Positions 11,939 to 24,412 are shown, numbered from the stretch's first letter. The stretch is DNA of 64,000 bases from Neocallimastix lanati (nom. inval.) (GCA_016946835.1 JACVTC010000060.1:212001-276000), one strand, 5' to 3'. Made by a program: numbers and translations. The notes: a model not told the origin generated them from the letters alone.

Positions 11939-11979
11939 TTCTAATCTGAAGATTGCGGGTTCAAGTCCCGCCGTGAGTG
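11936..11979 (+). pseudogene. tRNA-Arg (TCT) 3' half
   Basis: Nucleotides 34-74 of tRNA-Arg (31-74 if the GAC shared with the LTR end is counted). The break lies in the anticodon loop. The A and D arms, including box A, are gone, so it should be silent. Confidence 0.93.
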
Positions 11980-12303
11980 TGAATAAATTTTATAATTTTA
12001 TATATTTTAAAATTTCTAATAATTATTAAAAATTTTATTTGTTTTAACCAAAAAAAAAAAAAAAAAAGGAAAAAAATTTAAAAAAATTTCTTTATCTTAA
12101 ACATATATATAGTTTTCAACAATTTTTTATTTCATATAAAAAAAAATAAAAAAAAAAATATACATGCCTATTGACGGAATCGAACCACCGACCTTCGCTT
12201 TACAAGAGCGACGCTCTACCACTAAGCCAAACAGGCATTTGATTGACTTTAAATTTTCGTTACCACTATAAAAATAAGATTTTGGTAGAAAATTTAGGTT
12301 TGA
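11980..12303. repeat. Arg/Thr tRNA block, copy 2
   Basis: Matches 5254-5584 apart from A-run length and a few substitutions, up to 'ttaggtttga'. Contains the second tRNA-Thr. Confidence 0.9.
12165..12236 (-). tRNA. tRNA-Thr (anticodon TGT), copy 2
   Basis: Identical in sequence to the gene at 5446-5517, with all arms intact. An LTR of lineage-A type starts about 59-65 bp upstream of its 5' end. Confidence 0.96.
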
Positions 12304-12741
12304 AATAATTTATAAATATTATTATTATACTTTTATATAGTTTATATACATGTATGAATATATTAAGATTAAAATGTATTAATTATTTATATTGTTAATT
12401 ATTATTTTAGTTTAGTATAAAAAGGATTTGAAATTCCATATTTTGAATTCTTCGTAAGATTATTAAATTTTAAACTATTAACATAAAGTTAATGAATTAA
12501 TTATAACAATAAATAATTCTTTATATTAATCTTAGTTAATTTTATTATTAAAAATATATATTAAATAAAAGTTCTAATAAAACATAAATCTTAAATATTA
12601 AAATCTTAATTATAAAACTCGGTGTGTGCTATTTATTATTTAAATTTAATTAAATTGTTATAATTAATAAGAACATCTTGACCTGACCAATTTAACCCAA
12701 ATTAGGAAAGATATAGCAAGAATCTAACCTACCACTCAATA
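12301..12741 (+). mobile_element. Solo LTR, lineage-A type, upstream of tRNA-Thr
   Basis: Carries TATAAAAAGG, then GTAAGATTATTAA 38 bp later, the promoter signature of the A LTRs. Its end repeats window positions 1-142. Ends are approximate because no clear target duplication was found. Confidence 0.6.
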
Positions 12742-12977
12742 AGATTTAACTATAATCTACCACCTATAAAAACTTTTCACCCCACTAATTTTAAACTTAC
12801 TATAGAAGTCTACGAATTACGAAATACTATTGAAACTTAGAAATAATATATTATTATTATTATTATTATTTTTTTTTTTTTTTCTTGTGCGATGCACCCG
12901 TAAAAATATAAAATTCAGAGTGAAGAATATGATATTATACAATGGTTTAATAGATTAGATTATTAATAAATTATATA

Positions 12978-13013
<36 letters not shown>

Positions 13014-13104
13014 ATTTCATTAATTAAAAAAAAAGTTTATTAAATATATTTAGGATATATATATTAAAATTGATTTATATAAACAAAATTGAAAAAAAAA
13101 AAAA

Positions 13105-13152
<48 letters not shown>

Positions 13153-13739
13153 TAGAAATAGAGGTCTTTATAATTCGGAGATACATAATATTTCAAGAAC
13201 GGAGTTAGGATTAAAAATTATAGAGTTATAAAAGGGATAATTAATAATTTAATATCCTATATATTGAAATAAAGAATTTTAGAATTATAATAAATAAAAT
13301 ATTTTATTGTATTATAAAAAAAAAAAAAAAAAGAAAAAATGATCTTGAAAAAGGATAAAAAAATAATAAATAAAATATCTTAATAATAATAAAAAATAAA
13401 AGTCATAAATTTTGTGTTTATTCAATTTAGAATCATTTATCTTAGCTGGAGTAGTGTCAATACGCCCAAGGTACAATCACGTACCAATTTTCATAAAGTA
13501 CTTAAACTAAAAATATAATATTTATAAAAATCAATACATCTTATGTCAAGGACTCCATTTATTTTAACCTTAATGATCCTGTAATCACTTAAAAAAATCT
13601 TTTCTTTTTTTTTAAAAAAAAAAAAAAATTTCATTATAAAAATCTTTTTTTTTTTTATTATTTACTATTTTTTAAAATTTTTTTTTTTTTCATTTTAAAA
13701 AAATCTTTTTTTATTTTTTTTTATTTTAAAAAAAACGCC

Positions 13740-13784
13740 CTCCTTTCATTTCCAAGAATCGAAATGGTTGCAACCAGAAGGGAG
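13740..13784 (+). other. 45-nt foldable motif, copy 1
   Basis: Outer stem CTCCTTTC/GAAGGGAG (one G-T pair), arm ATTTC/GAAAT and arm GGTT-GC-AACC, as a small three-way junction. Repeats 184 bp downstream with changes that keep pairing. Not recognised as a known RNA family. Confidence 0.5.
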
Positions 13785-13923
13785 TAAGAGTAAAAAAAAA
13801 AAATTTTTTTTTTTACTATTTAGTAATTTTTAAAATTTTTTTTTATTTTTTTCATTTTAAAAATCTTTTTTTTTATTTTTATTTTTTTTTTTTTCAAAAA
13901 AAAAAAAAAAAAAAAAAAGCGCC

Positions 13924-13968
13924 CTCCTTTCATTTCCAAGAATCGAAATGGTTGCAGCAAGAAAGGAG
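13924..13968 (+). other. 45-nt foldable motif, copy 2
   Basis: Outer stem CTCCTTTC/GAAAGGAG (fully paired here), arm ATTTC/GAAAT and arm TTGC-A-GCAA. Embedded in A and T runs like copy 1. Confidence 0.5.
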
Positions 13969-14007
13969 TAAAAGTAAAAAAAAAAAAAAAAAATTACTCT
14001 CTTTTTG

Positions 14008-14065
<58 letters not shown>

Positions 14066-15029
14066 TTTTCATTTTTTTAATTTTTTTTATTATTAAAATC
14101 ATTTTCGAATAGAACCTTTCTCTTCATTTTTTTTTTTTCTTTAACTCATTTTATTTTTTTTAACTCATTTATTTTTTTCTCATTTCTTTTAATAACATTT
14201 CTAATATGACGTAAAAAAAAAAAAAAAAAAAAGTGGACGACCTCTTAACATCAATAAATTGACATGGATAGCCTCATCAGAGTAATTATTATTTTATGAA
14301 TACTATTTCTAAGAATACTACACCCATAAAAATTAAGATATTTCAAAAATTTTATAAAATAATAGCTATTCTAATAAATTTTGCTTGGAAAAAAAAATTA
14401 ATCAAAGAAAGATATCATACCTCCTACAAAATTCATTGATATCATTTATTAAAAAATTTTTTTTTTTTTGTAATGAATAAATAACTCTACATTTTTAAAG
14501 TACAATTCTTGTTTCATAAAACTTTGATACGTTAGGTTGATAGAGTATTTACTCAATTCATACATAGTCAAATAAATCCTTTAGTAAGATTAGTTGACAT
14601 TTTTAAAGTAACAATTGACAACTGAATAATTTTTTTATGTCTATAAAAAAAAAAAAAAAAAAAAAATATACATATATTTATTTAATTATTATCTATTTAT
14701 GATTTATTTAGGATCTATTGATTTTTAAATAGTCTATATTATTTTTATTTCTTATATAAAAGAAAAATGGAATGAAATTAAAAAATAATTTTATTAAATA
14801 TTATATATATATAATAAGAGAAAATGAAAATTTTTAATTAAATGGAAAGATGGCTCTTTTTAAAATATTAAACAAGAAAATTATTTTTTTTCTTTTTTAC
14901 TTCTTTTCTTTTTTTTTTTTTTTTTTTTTTTTTTTCTCTTTACTTTTTTTTTATTTGAATAATTTACTGATTAAATTTTATAGCAAAAAAAAAAAAAAAG
15001 ATCCACATTTAATTATTCATTCATTCATT

Positions 15030-15148
<119 letters not shown>

Positions 15149-15615
15149 TAATATTTATTATTTATTATTTATTATGATTATTGTTCATTCATTCATTCAT
15201 TCATTAATATTATTCATTTATTCATTATTATTAATATTTATTGATTGATTTATTAATTTTTTATTATTGATTTATTGATTTATTGATGCATTTATTGATT
15301 AATTTTCTTATTTAACTAATTTTTTAAACATAATAATAATAAAAATTTTATTTAATTAACATAATTTATTAACTTTTATTTTTTTTTCTTTTTTTTTTTT
15401 GTTTATTTTTAATTGATTAAAAATTTACTTTTTTTTTTATATTTACAACAAATACAATTTATTAAAAATGGAACTATCTGGTATCATACTTTTACTTACT
15501 AACTAACAAACTTTAATTTTAAATTAATTTTTTTTTTTTTAATATTAAAAAAAAAATTAATTTAAAATAAAAGTCTTATTTTGGCTGTTAATTTAATATA
15601 TTAAAAACTAGATTT

Positions 15616-15617
<2 letters not shown>

Positions 15618-15677
<60 letters not shown>
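15618..15677 (+). repeat. Poly-T tract of about 60
   Basis: Uninterrupted T run; its true length may differ from the assembled length. Confidence 0.95.
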
Positions 15678-15680
<3 letters not shown>

Positions 15681-15815
15681 TGGAACTTTTAAATATTTTT
15701 ATTATTCCTTTTTTTTTTTTTTATTTTAATCCAAGGTTTTATAAATATTTTTTTGAAAATATTAAAAAAAATTTTTATAAATTTCATTTATATATAAATA
15801 GATATATTTCCGTAT

Positions 15816-16120
15816 TTTTGGTGGGTGTACCACCCATTAGCTTTCTCCACCCTCCCTCTTCAAGGCAAAAGAAATATTGAGGGTAGTCACAATATAGTTG
15901 GTATGCCTTTTTTGCATAGGTGGAAATAGTTCCTTGCTGGACAGCCTTACTGGGAAGGTTCAAGCCTTGACATTCTGATCTATCTTTTTGATTGCTGATA
16001 CTGATAATTTTTTCGAGAATGCCATTTTTTTTTTTTTTTTCTTATTTTTTTTTTTTTACCTCAAAGTTAACTCACTAGTTAGTTCCTAACTACTTTTTGA
16101 AGTGAAACCAAGTTATAACC
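15816..16120 (+). repeat. Dispersed structured repeat, copy 1
   Basis: An island with clearly higher GC sharing an ordered set of blocks with 19500-19800: CACCCTCC...TTCAAGG, then GAGGGTAGTCACAA, GGTGGA, CTGGACAG.CCTTACT, a T run, and CYTAACCCA-like ends. Contains the palindrome GGTGGGTGTACCACCC (15818-15835 region). No open frame is shared, so it is more likely a non-coding retroposon or RNA than an exon. Unidentified. Confidence 0.55.
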
Positions 16121-17330
16121 CAATTTAATAGTTAAAAAAATAATAAAATAAAATAGAGATAGATAGATAGATAAATAGATAGATGTATATGTCTATATAT
16201 CTATATGTCTATATCCAATTTTTTATCTTTTTAATTATTTAATCCTATAAAAATAAAATTTTATTTTATTATATTTTTTATTTTATTCTATCATTTAAAA
16301 AAAAAAATAATAATAATAATAATTCATACTCCTTTTCTAATAAAATTATTTTTTTATTTATTTTTTTTTTTCTTTATTTTAGAAGTTTCAGAATTTTTAT
16401 TTCTTTTATTTGGTATTTTTTATTTTTTTTTAAATCAATAAATTATTTATATGGAATATTTTATTATTTTTTTTTTTTTAATAATTGATTAATTAATTGA
16501 ATGAATGAATAAATAATTAAATAATTAAATAAATCTTATTAAAAATATTTTTTTGTTTGCTGTCACACATTTCTTATTTCTTAAATAATAAAGAGAATAA
16601 TAAATAATAAAAAGAATAATAAATAATAAAAAGAATAACAAATAATAAAATGAATAATAAATAATAAATATTTTTAATAGTTATTTAAAATGTTTTTTTT
16701 TTTTTTTTTATTTCTTCATTGAGGAAAAGGAAAAGAAAGATGGAGTCAATAAAACATTTTTAAATTTATTAATCCTTTTTTTATATAAAAAAAAAAAATT
16801 AATATTTAAAATTAAAGATTTGCTATTAAAGCTTTAATAATTACTATTTAAGATTTAACAATTACTATTTAATATTTAATATTTAATATTAAATATATAT
16901 GATTTACTATTTAACAATTAATAATTAATATTTAAGATTTAACAATTACTATTTAACAATTAATAATTAATATTTAAGATTTAAGATTTACTATTTACTA
17001 TTTAATAATTAATATATAAGATTTAACAATTACTATTTAATATTTAATATTTACTATTTAATAAATAATATTTAAGATTTAATAATTAATAATTAACAAT
17101 TAATATTTAACAATTAATATTTATTATTCATTATTAATTAATAATTAAATAATATAAATAAATAATATAAATAAATTTATCGAACATAAAAATCATTAAA
17201 ATTATTATATATTATTAAAAAATAATAAAAAATAAAATAAAAGGAAAAATGATTCAAAAGTTTTTTAATTATTATTATTATTATTATTAAAATGATTTTG
17301 TTCATCATTTCATCATCATCACGCCCACAT

Positions 17331-17364
<34 letters not shown>

Positions 17365-19499
17365 TTCAATTATTTGGATGAATTGATCCTATGATATAAT
17401 CATATGAAATGAATAATTTTATGTAATAATATAAATTTTATACAAACACATGAAATTTATGTTGAAATAAATGAGAAAACATAAATTTTATGTTATTAAA
17501 AATAGATAAAATAATTTATTTAATTTATGAAGATTTATTATTATATATGTATTTTTTTATTTTAATTATTATAAATTATATTTAATTTTATTAATTATTT
17601 TATATCTACGATTTAATCTCTACTATTTATTTATTTCTACTATTTAATTTTTATTATTTATTTTTTTATTATTTAATTTCTACTATTTAATTTTTATTAT
17701 TTATTATTTTATTATTTAATTTCTACTATTTAATTTTTATTATTTATTATTTTATTATTTAATTTCTACTATTTAATTTTTATTATTTATTATTTTATTA
17801 TTTAATTTCTACTATTTAATTTTTATTATTTATTATTTTATTATTTAATTTCTACTATTTAATTTTTATTATTTATTATTTTATTAATTATTATTTTATT
17901 ATTAATTATTATTTTATTATTATTTAATTATTATTGTAATTTGTTTGTTTTGTTAAAATTGAATTTAATTTTTTAGTATGGAATATTGAATGAACGAAGA
18001 GTCAAACAACAACAACAAACTTTTTATTCAATCCATTCCATCAATAAATTTAAATATAAAAAAAATAAGTTTAAATATAAAAAAAAAAAAAATAAGTTTA
18101 AAAGTAAAGAGAGAATGAGATTAAAAAAGAATATTTATTTATATTTATTTATATTTATTTATATTTATTTTATATTTATTTATTCATTTATATTTATTTT
18201 ATATTTATTTATTTTATATTTATTTATTTATATTTATATTTATTTATATTTATTTATATTTATTCTTTATATAAAAATAAATTAAATGATAATCAATTAA
18301 TATAAAAAATAAATAAATAAATAAATAAATTAATAAATAAATAAATAAATATAAATAAATATTAAATAAATGAATAAATAAATTATAAATAAATAAATAG
18401 ATACAAAATAAAATTTAAAAGTATCTTGCTGGGGGATATTTTTTGATACTATGTCTCATATGAATCAAATTAAAAATTAATTAAAAGATATATTATATGA
18501 TATATTATAAATTTATTATAAATTTATTATAAAATATATTACAAATATATTACAAATATATTATTTCTATAAGAAATTTAATAAAATTTTTTTAAATATT
18601 TTTAAATTAAATGTCAAGGATGAGAATTATTTTAATATAAATTTAATAAATATAAGGTTTGTTCTAATATTTTAATATTAATTAATTTTTTTATTAATTT
18701 AAACAATGTATCTTTTTTAATTTATTGTTATCTTAATCCAATTTAATTTAAATTTAATTTATTAATGACAGGTAACAAAAAAAATAAACATTTTAATTTT
18801 TTTTTATTTATTTTAAAATTAAATTGTTATTATTATTTTTATTTTTTTTTTTTTAATTTTTCCCCATTTAATTTAATTATAAATTAGGTTCATTTTTAAT
18901 TTAAATTTTAATTAAATTAAATTAATTAAAAATAAATTAATTATAGTTGATAGAAAAGATAAATTAAATTCAATTGAAGTAATAAAATTTTTAATGTGGA
19001 ATACAATAAATCTATTGGACATCACGTGAGTTAATTTTAAATGATGTTAAAAAGCAGACTATTAACATAAAAATATAAAAAAAAAAAAAAAAATTAAAAT
19101 ATTGTATAGACTCTATTTATCTTTAATATTTTTATTACTATTATAATTAAAATAAACTTTTCTATTAATTAATTATCTATTAATAAATATTCTATTATTT
19201 ATTATTCTATTATCTACTAATAAATACTTCTTTTTATTCTTTTTATTATTTATTTATTTATTTATTTATTTATTATAATGATATACTTGATACTTTAATT
19301 ATGGGTTAATAGTGCAAAAAAAAAATTAATAATTCTAAATTTAAAATTTTTTGAATTATTATTACTAGTAATTATTATATAAAAAAATTATTATTATAAA
19401 AGAAATTAATTCATACATAGTTTCCTTGTTTAGTTAAAAAAAATAAAAATTATAAATAATAAGCATTTAAAAAAAAAAAGAAACAAATTTTTTCATTAT
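16121..19499. other. Gene-free simple-sequence region
   Basis: No supported gene or RNA. Holds (GATA)n-like 16158-16190, interleaved AATAATAAA repeats 16585-16665, a TTTAAYAATTA-type tandem region 16850-17120, a 43-bp minisatellite 17665-17890, TTTATATT repeats 18135-18265 and AAATA repeats 18305-18400. The open frame at 17986-18285 is repeat-derived. Confidence 0.75.
17665..17890 (+). repeat. 43-bp minisatellite, about 5 copies
   Basis: Unit contains 'aatttctactatttaatttt' followed by TTA/TTTA sequence; copies are near identical. Confidence 0.85.
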
Positions 19500-19799
19500 T
19501 TCTAATGTGGATAGTGTCCCTTTAATTCCCACACCCTCCTTCAAGGTAATACAACTATTTGAGGTAGGGTAGTCACAACACTTCCGTAGGTGGATAGTGT
19601 CCTCTACTGGACAGGCCTTACTAAAATGTTCAGCATAGCCTTTGTTGGCCTTCTGACTTTCCTAGGATTGCAGTTGAAAATTTATAAGAATTATCTGGTA
19701 CACTTTTTTTTTTTTTTTTTTTTTCCTCATTAGTAATTTCTCCAATATTCCTAACTTAACCCTTTAAAGAGAGATGTGTATAACCTAACCCATTGATAT
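19500..19799 (+). repeat. Dispersed structured repeat, copy 2
   Basis: Same block order as 15816-16120 (CACCCTCCTTCAAGG, TAGGGTAGTCACAAC, GTAGGTGGATAGTGTCC, CTGGACAGGCCTTACT, T run, CCTAACCCATTG). The CCCTCCTTCAA and TTTGAGGTAGGG blocks can pair with each other. It directly abuts the inverted-repeat element at 19809. Confidence 0.55.
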
Positions 19800-20178
19800 A
19801 CTTTTTATGGGTGTGGGGCATTTTGCCAAATTGCATTTCGCCAGGTTGCGTTTCGCCAATTTTTTTGAAAGCATGTGGCGTATTAAAAAATGTGGCATTT
19901 CACCAAATTGAGAATTATTAAATAAATAAATAAATCAATAAATAAAATTAAATATTATTAATATCGCATAAAAACAATTTTAAAAAATATTTTGAATTAA
20001 TATTTATTTATTTATTCATTTATTTATATCAATATTCTACTTGTCGAAATGCAACCTGGCGAATAGCAACTTGGGGAAATGCAACTTGGGGAAATGCAAC
20101 ATTTTAATACTACGCCACTTGGCGAAATGCAACCTGGCGAAATGCAATTTGGGGAAATGCAACTCTCCCACTTTTTAT
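19800..20178. mobile_element. 361-bp non-autonomous DNA transposon (MITE) with 9-bp TSD
   Basis: Element 19809-20169 begins GGGTGTGGGGCAT and ends CAACTCTCCC. It is flanked by the perfect 9-bp repeat ACTTTTTAT (19800-19808, 20170-20178). Terminal inverted repeats of roughly 100 bp are built from a degenerate 15-mer, GGCGAAATGCAACCT, in opposite orientations at the two ends; the core is A/T-rich and has no open frame. A 9-bp duplication with long inverted repeats is typical of Mutator-like elements, but no transposase is present to confirm the family. Confidence 0.78.
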
Positions 20179-21187
20179 TAAACTTACTTGGTAATTAATT
20201 ACATATTAGAAAGATTGACTTTTTTTTTATTTATTTATATGTCTATGTACCCATGTGGGTAAAAAAAAATTTCTTCACTTATAAAAAGTATTCCAATGAC
20301 AATATTTGTACAAACTTTCTCAGGCCCACAATAAGACTTGATTATCTTATCATAATATCCATTATATATATATATAAAATTCACCTAAAAAAATGATGCC
20401 TTGCTGTTATTTTTTTTTCTATTTATTAAATGTTGAGAAAAAAAATTAAAGATTACTTTAAATGACTAAATAAATAAATGTAACATTTTAGATAAAAAAA
20501 TGCATTAAAAAACATTAAAAAACATAAAAAACATTAAAACATAAATAATAGTTAACTATTTAAATATTCCAATATTGAATCTGTCCATAAAGAAATAGTT
20601 TAGCAATTACAATGATTTAGAATAATAATCCATACCTATTAACTCTAACCCATATCCATTTATATAATTATATAAATAGATTCAATAGGTACATATTCCT
20701 CTTTAATTATTCTTCTTATTATTATTATTTCATTATTCCATTATTATTTATTATTTCATTATTATTCCATTATTATTATTATTATTATTATTTATTATTT
20801 CATTATTCCATTATTATTTCATTATTTCATTATTTATTATTATTTTATTATTATTAATTATTATTTCATTATTTAAATAAAATTTAAGAATGTGGTGGGA
20901 ATATTGAAAAAAAAAAAAGATTTAAATCAATTGAATTGAATGAAACATTTATAAAATTTAAATCATCAAATATAAATCAATATAAATGATTATATTAGAT
21001 AAATATATTATAATTATAATCTATTATTAAATATATTGGATCAATCAATTGAATTAGTAGAAAAGCATACAAAAAAATAAATAAATAAATATAAATGAAT
21101 ATATTAGATGAATATATTTTATTTAATTTAATTAATAGAAAATAATTTAAAAAAAAAAATAAAAAAAAAATAAAAAAGAAATTATAC

Positions 21188-21221
<34 letters not shown>

Positions 21222-21905
21222 CAATATAATATAATAAATGAAAAAATGAATTACACAATATATTTTTTATATTGGCTTTAAAATAATCAATAAACTTAAT
21301 AATATAATAATAATCAATTCTAATATACAATCATCAATCTACTTAATAATATATTATTAAATTAAATAGAAATAAATAAATTTGTATCGATGGTACAAAA
21401 AAAAGAATAATAAAACAAATAATTAAATAATTAAATAATTAAATAATAATTAAACAAATATTAAATAATAATTAAATAATTAAATAATAATTAAATAATA
21501 AATTGTTTAATAAGGAACATAAAATATAAATTGTTTTTATTGATTTAGAAATGAATAAAAGATTGGCTTGCAATAAGAAAATTGTTAAATAGATGAATAA
21601 ATGTAGATACATTTATGAAAAATGTATTTAAAATATGGCGTATAATTATTATTACTTAATAATGTATTTAATGCTAACTTCTTATCTTTAAATTCTATTT
21701 AATACGCCACATTTCTAAATGCAAAAAAATTTCAATCTGGAATCATAAATAAACATATTGTACAACATTAAAATTAATTAAAATTTTACATTTACATTTA
21801 CATTATTACATTAGTAGAAATGTATTAGAAATGTAGTTAAGGAGAATCGGTTTAATTTTTTTTTTTAATTTAAACTATTTAAAAAAAAAATAATTAATGA
21901 ATTCA

Positions 21906-21990
<85 letters not shown>

Positions 21991-22981
21991 GAAATAAAAA
22001 AGAAATAAAAGAATTGACATTTTTTTAATTATTGGTATATTTCAACATTTTATAATTCATTCGAATTCCTAGTTTATTATTATTATTTAACTATTCCTAA
22101 TTATTATTATTATTATTATTTAAATAGTCATTATTATTATTATTATCTAAATAGTCATTATTATTATCATTGTTTATTATTTAAAGTAGTTCATTATTGT
22201 TTATTGTTTAATTATTGAAGTAGTCACAGTTTAATTATTTAATTATTTATTTATTTAATATTATAAAAATAAATAAATAAAAATTTTTATAAATAAATTT
22301 TATAAATTTTAATTTATGTATTTAATTCCATCAATTCATCAAAATGATTTGTGAAACCTTTCAAAATTTATTTTCATATTTTAAATAATAAAAATTTTAT
22401 TATTATTTAATATTTAATTATTATTTAATATTTAATATTTAATATTATTTAATATTTAATTATTATTTAATATTTAATATTTAATATTATTTAATATTTA
22501 ATTATTATTTAATATTTAATATTTAATATTATTTAATATTTAAATTGTTATTATTTAATATTTAATATTATTTAATATTAAAATATTTATCATTTTTTTA
22601 TTATTTTAATTTTAATTATTAAAAAAAAAATGTTTATTATTAAAATTTTCATGATTGTTTTATTATATTATATTATATTGTAAACTATTAAATATTAATT
22701 ATTATTTTATTTAATATTAATTAATATTATTGTGTAGCTGAACCTTAAAAAAAAAAAATACTTATATTAAATTCTGAACATATAAAAATGTGAAAAATGA
22801 ACTCCAACTTTTTTTTTTTTTTTTCAAAAAAAAAACAAAAATAAGTAAATTTTTTTTTTACTTATTGAAGAAATTTAAAAAAAAAAAATTAAAATAAAAA
22901 ATAAAATAAAAAAATCATAAATATTTAAGTTTAATTTAAGTTTAAAAAAGAAAAAAGAAAAAAAAAATAGTAAATTGCATA
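20179..22981. other. Gene-free A/T-rich region upstream of the transporter
   Basis: No supported gene. Contains TTATTATTTCATTATT repeats (20712-20870), an (AT)n tract (about 21190-21218), an (AAAT)n tract (21908-21961) and ATTTAATATT tandem repeats (22385-22580). The last 60 bp before the transporter ATG are A-rich, normal for a fungal 5' leader. No TATA box can be singled out in such A/T-rich DNA. Confidence 0.75.
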
Positions 22982-24412
22982 ATGTCTGAAGTTGATAAGA
23001 GAGATTTAGAAGCCAAGGGTTTCTACAAACTTTCTTGGGTTCAAAGATTCGGTTTCGCTTCTGGTGATTTGGCCCAAAATTTAATTTATCAAACGGTTGC
23101 CTCTCAACTTATGTTCTTCTGTACTGATGTCTACATTTTAGGTGGTGATAGAAGTAAAGCTGCTGGTATTGCCTCTACTTTGATGTTAATCGTTCGTTTT
23201 GTAGATATGGTTTGGGATCCTATTGTTGGTGCTTTCATCGATAAGCATCACCCTCGTTGGGGTAAATACCGTTCCTACTTAATTATCGGTGGTATTCCTT
23301 TAACCGTCTTCTCCGCTCTTACCTTCTGGAATAAATTTGCTCCATCTGTTCCATACATCTACATTACCTACATCTTATTATCTTTATCTTACACTTTAGT
23401 TAACGTTCCATACGGTGCTATTAACTCTTCTTTAACCAGAGATAATGATGAAATTACCATGCTTACTTCTCTTCGTATGTGGTGTGCTAACATTGGTTGT
23501 TTCTTCGTCTACACCTTACTTTTCCTTTTCATCGCTATCGTCGGTGGTACCCCAATTCCATGGGATATGATTCTCTTCAACTTATTCGGTAACATTCCAA
23601 ATCTCTGTATCGTTCCATTCATGCCAGCTATTAAAAACTTAATTGGTAAGAAGAACATGTTCTACGTCTTCTTAACGGTTGCTGTCGCTGGTAATGCTAT
23701 CTTATACGTTGCTAGTAGAATGAATGCCAATGACTGGTGGTACCGTATTGGTAACTTAATCAAGTCTACTGGTGTTTGTGTCGCTACTGGTTACCAATGG
23801 GCTCTTGTTCCAGAAGTTATTTCCTACGGTGAATGGAAGACTGGTCGTAGAATTTCCGCTATTGTTAACGCCATTACCGGTTTATTCTTCAAGGCTGGTT
23901 TCGCTTTAGGTGGTGCTATTCCAGGTTGGATTATTCAAGCTTCTGGTTACGTTTCCCCACCAGCTGGTGAAAGTACTTTACCAAAGGATCCAATGGCTTG
24001 GTTCACCACTTTATCCATTTACTTTGTCATCGGTTTCATCATTCTCATCTTCTGTTTCACTCAAACCAAGGAACGTGTCGTCATGGAAGAGGGTCAAACC
24101 AATTCCGTTAAGGTCAGTGATTTCTGGACTGAATTCGCTCGTAACCCACCACTTGTTGTCGTCTCCCTCTTCTTCATCGTTTCCTTCGTCATGCAAAATA
24201 TCAGTAACACCTCCAACAACTACTTAATGAACGATCTCTACAAGCAAAAGGCCTCAGCTCAAGAAGCCATTCGTTGGACCGTCTGTGTCATTCCAGCTAT
24301 TCTTGCTATCGTCTGTATGATCATTATTTCAAGATACAGTTTAACCGATGAAAAGATTGAAAAGATCAACAAGGAAATCGAAGAAAGAAATGCCGTTAAG
24401 GACAGTGCTTAA
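22982..24412 (+). CDS. GPH-family glycoside/pentoside:cation symporter (bacterial type)
   Basis: A 476-aa polytopic membrane protein of the GPH branch of the major facilitator superfamily (MelB/XynP/YicJ relatives), which import sugars such as xylosides or melibiose with H+ or Na+. Supporting features are the N-terminal LSWVQRFGFASGDLAQNL, MVWDPIVGAFIDKHHPRWGKYR (the loop with the conserved Asp and RWGKYR), PEVISYGEWKTGRR, about 12 hydrophobic segments, full family length and no intron. The first ATG lies after an A-rich leader. Codons favour GGT, GCT, CGT, TTC and AAG, unlike the A/T-rich surroundings, suggesting strong expression. This family is mainly bacterial, so transfer from gut bacteria is a reasonable inference. 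The exact substrate is unknown. AATAAA at 24446 could be the polyadenylation signal. Confidence 0.92.
   Translation: MSEVDKRDLEAKGFYKLSWVQRFGFASGDLAQNLIYQTVASQLMFFCTDVYILGGDRSKAAGIASTLMLIVRFVDMVWDPIVGAFIDKHHPRWGKYRSYLIIGGIPLTVFSALTFWNKFAPSVPYIYITYILLSLSYTLVNVPYGAINSSLTRDNDEITMLTSLRMWCANIGCFFVYTLLFLFIAIVGGTPIPWDMILFNLFGNIPNLCIVPFMPAIKNLIGKKNMFYVFLTVAVAGNAILYVASRMNANDWWYRIGNLIKSTGVCVATGYQWALVPEVISYGEWKTGRRISAIVNAITGLFFKAGFALGGAIPGWIIQASGYVSPPAGESTLPKDPMAWFTTLSIYFVIGFIILIFCFTQTKERVVMEEGQTNSVKVSDFWTEFARNPPLVVVSLFFIVSFVMQNISNTSNNYLMNDLYKQKASAQEAIRWTVCVIPAILAIVCMIIISRYSLTDEKIEKINKEIEERNAVKDSA

Noticed and set aside
15618-15677. Long homopolymers taken as signs of misassembly
   Set aside because: They occur throughout, including inside both LTRs of intact elements, so they look genuine; only their exact lengths are doubtful.
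17986-18285. 99-codon frame with Tyr/Ile/Phe repeats
   Set aside because: Generated by TTTATATT tandem repeats; no homology features.
20995-21330. 111-codon minus-strand frame
   Set aside because: A/T-rich chance frame spanning an (AT)n tract.
23910-24227. Frames on both strands overlapping the transporter
   Set aside because: Shadows caused by its codon bias; the GPH frame explains the region.
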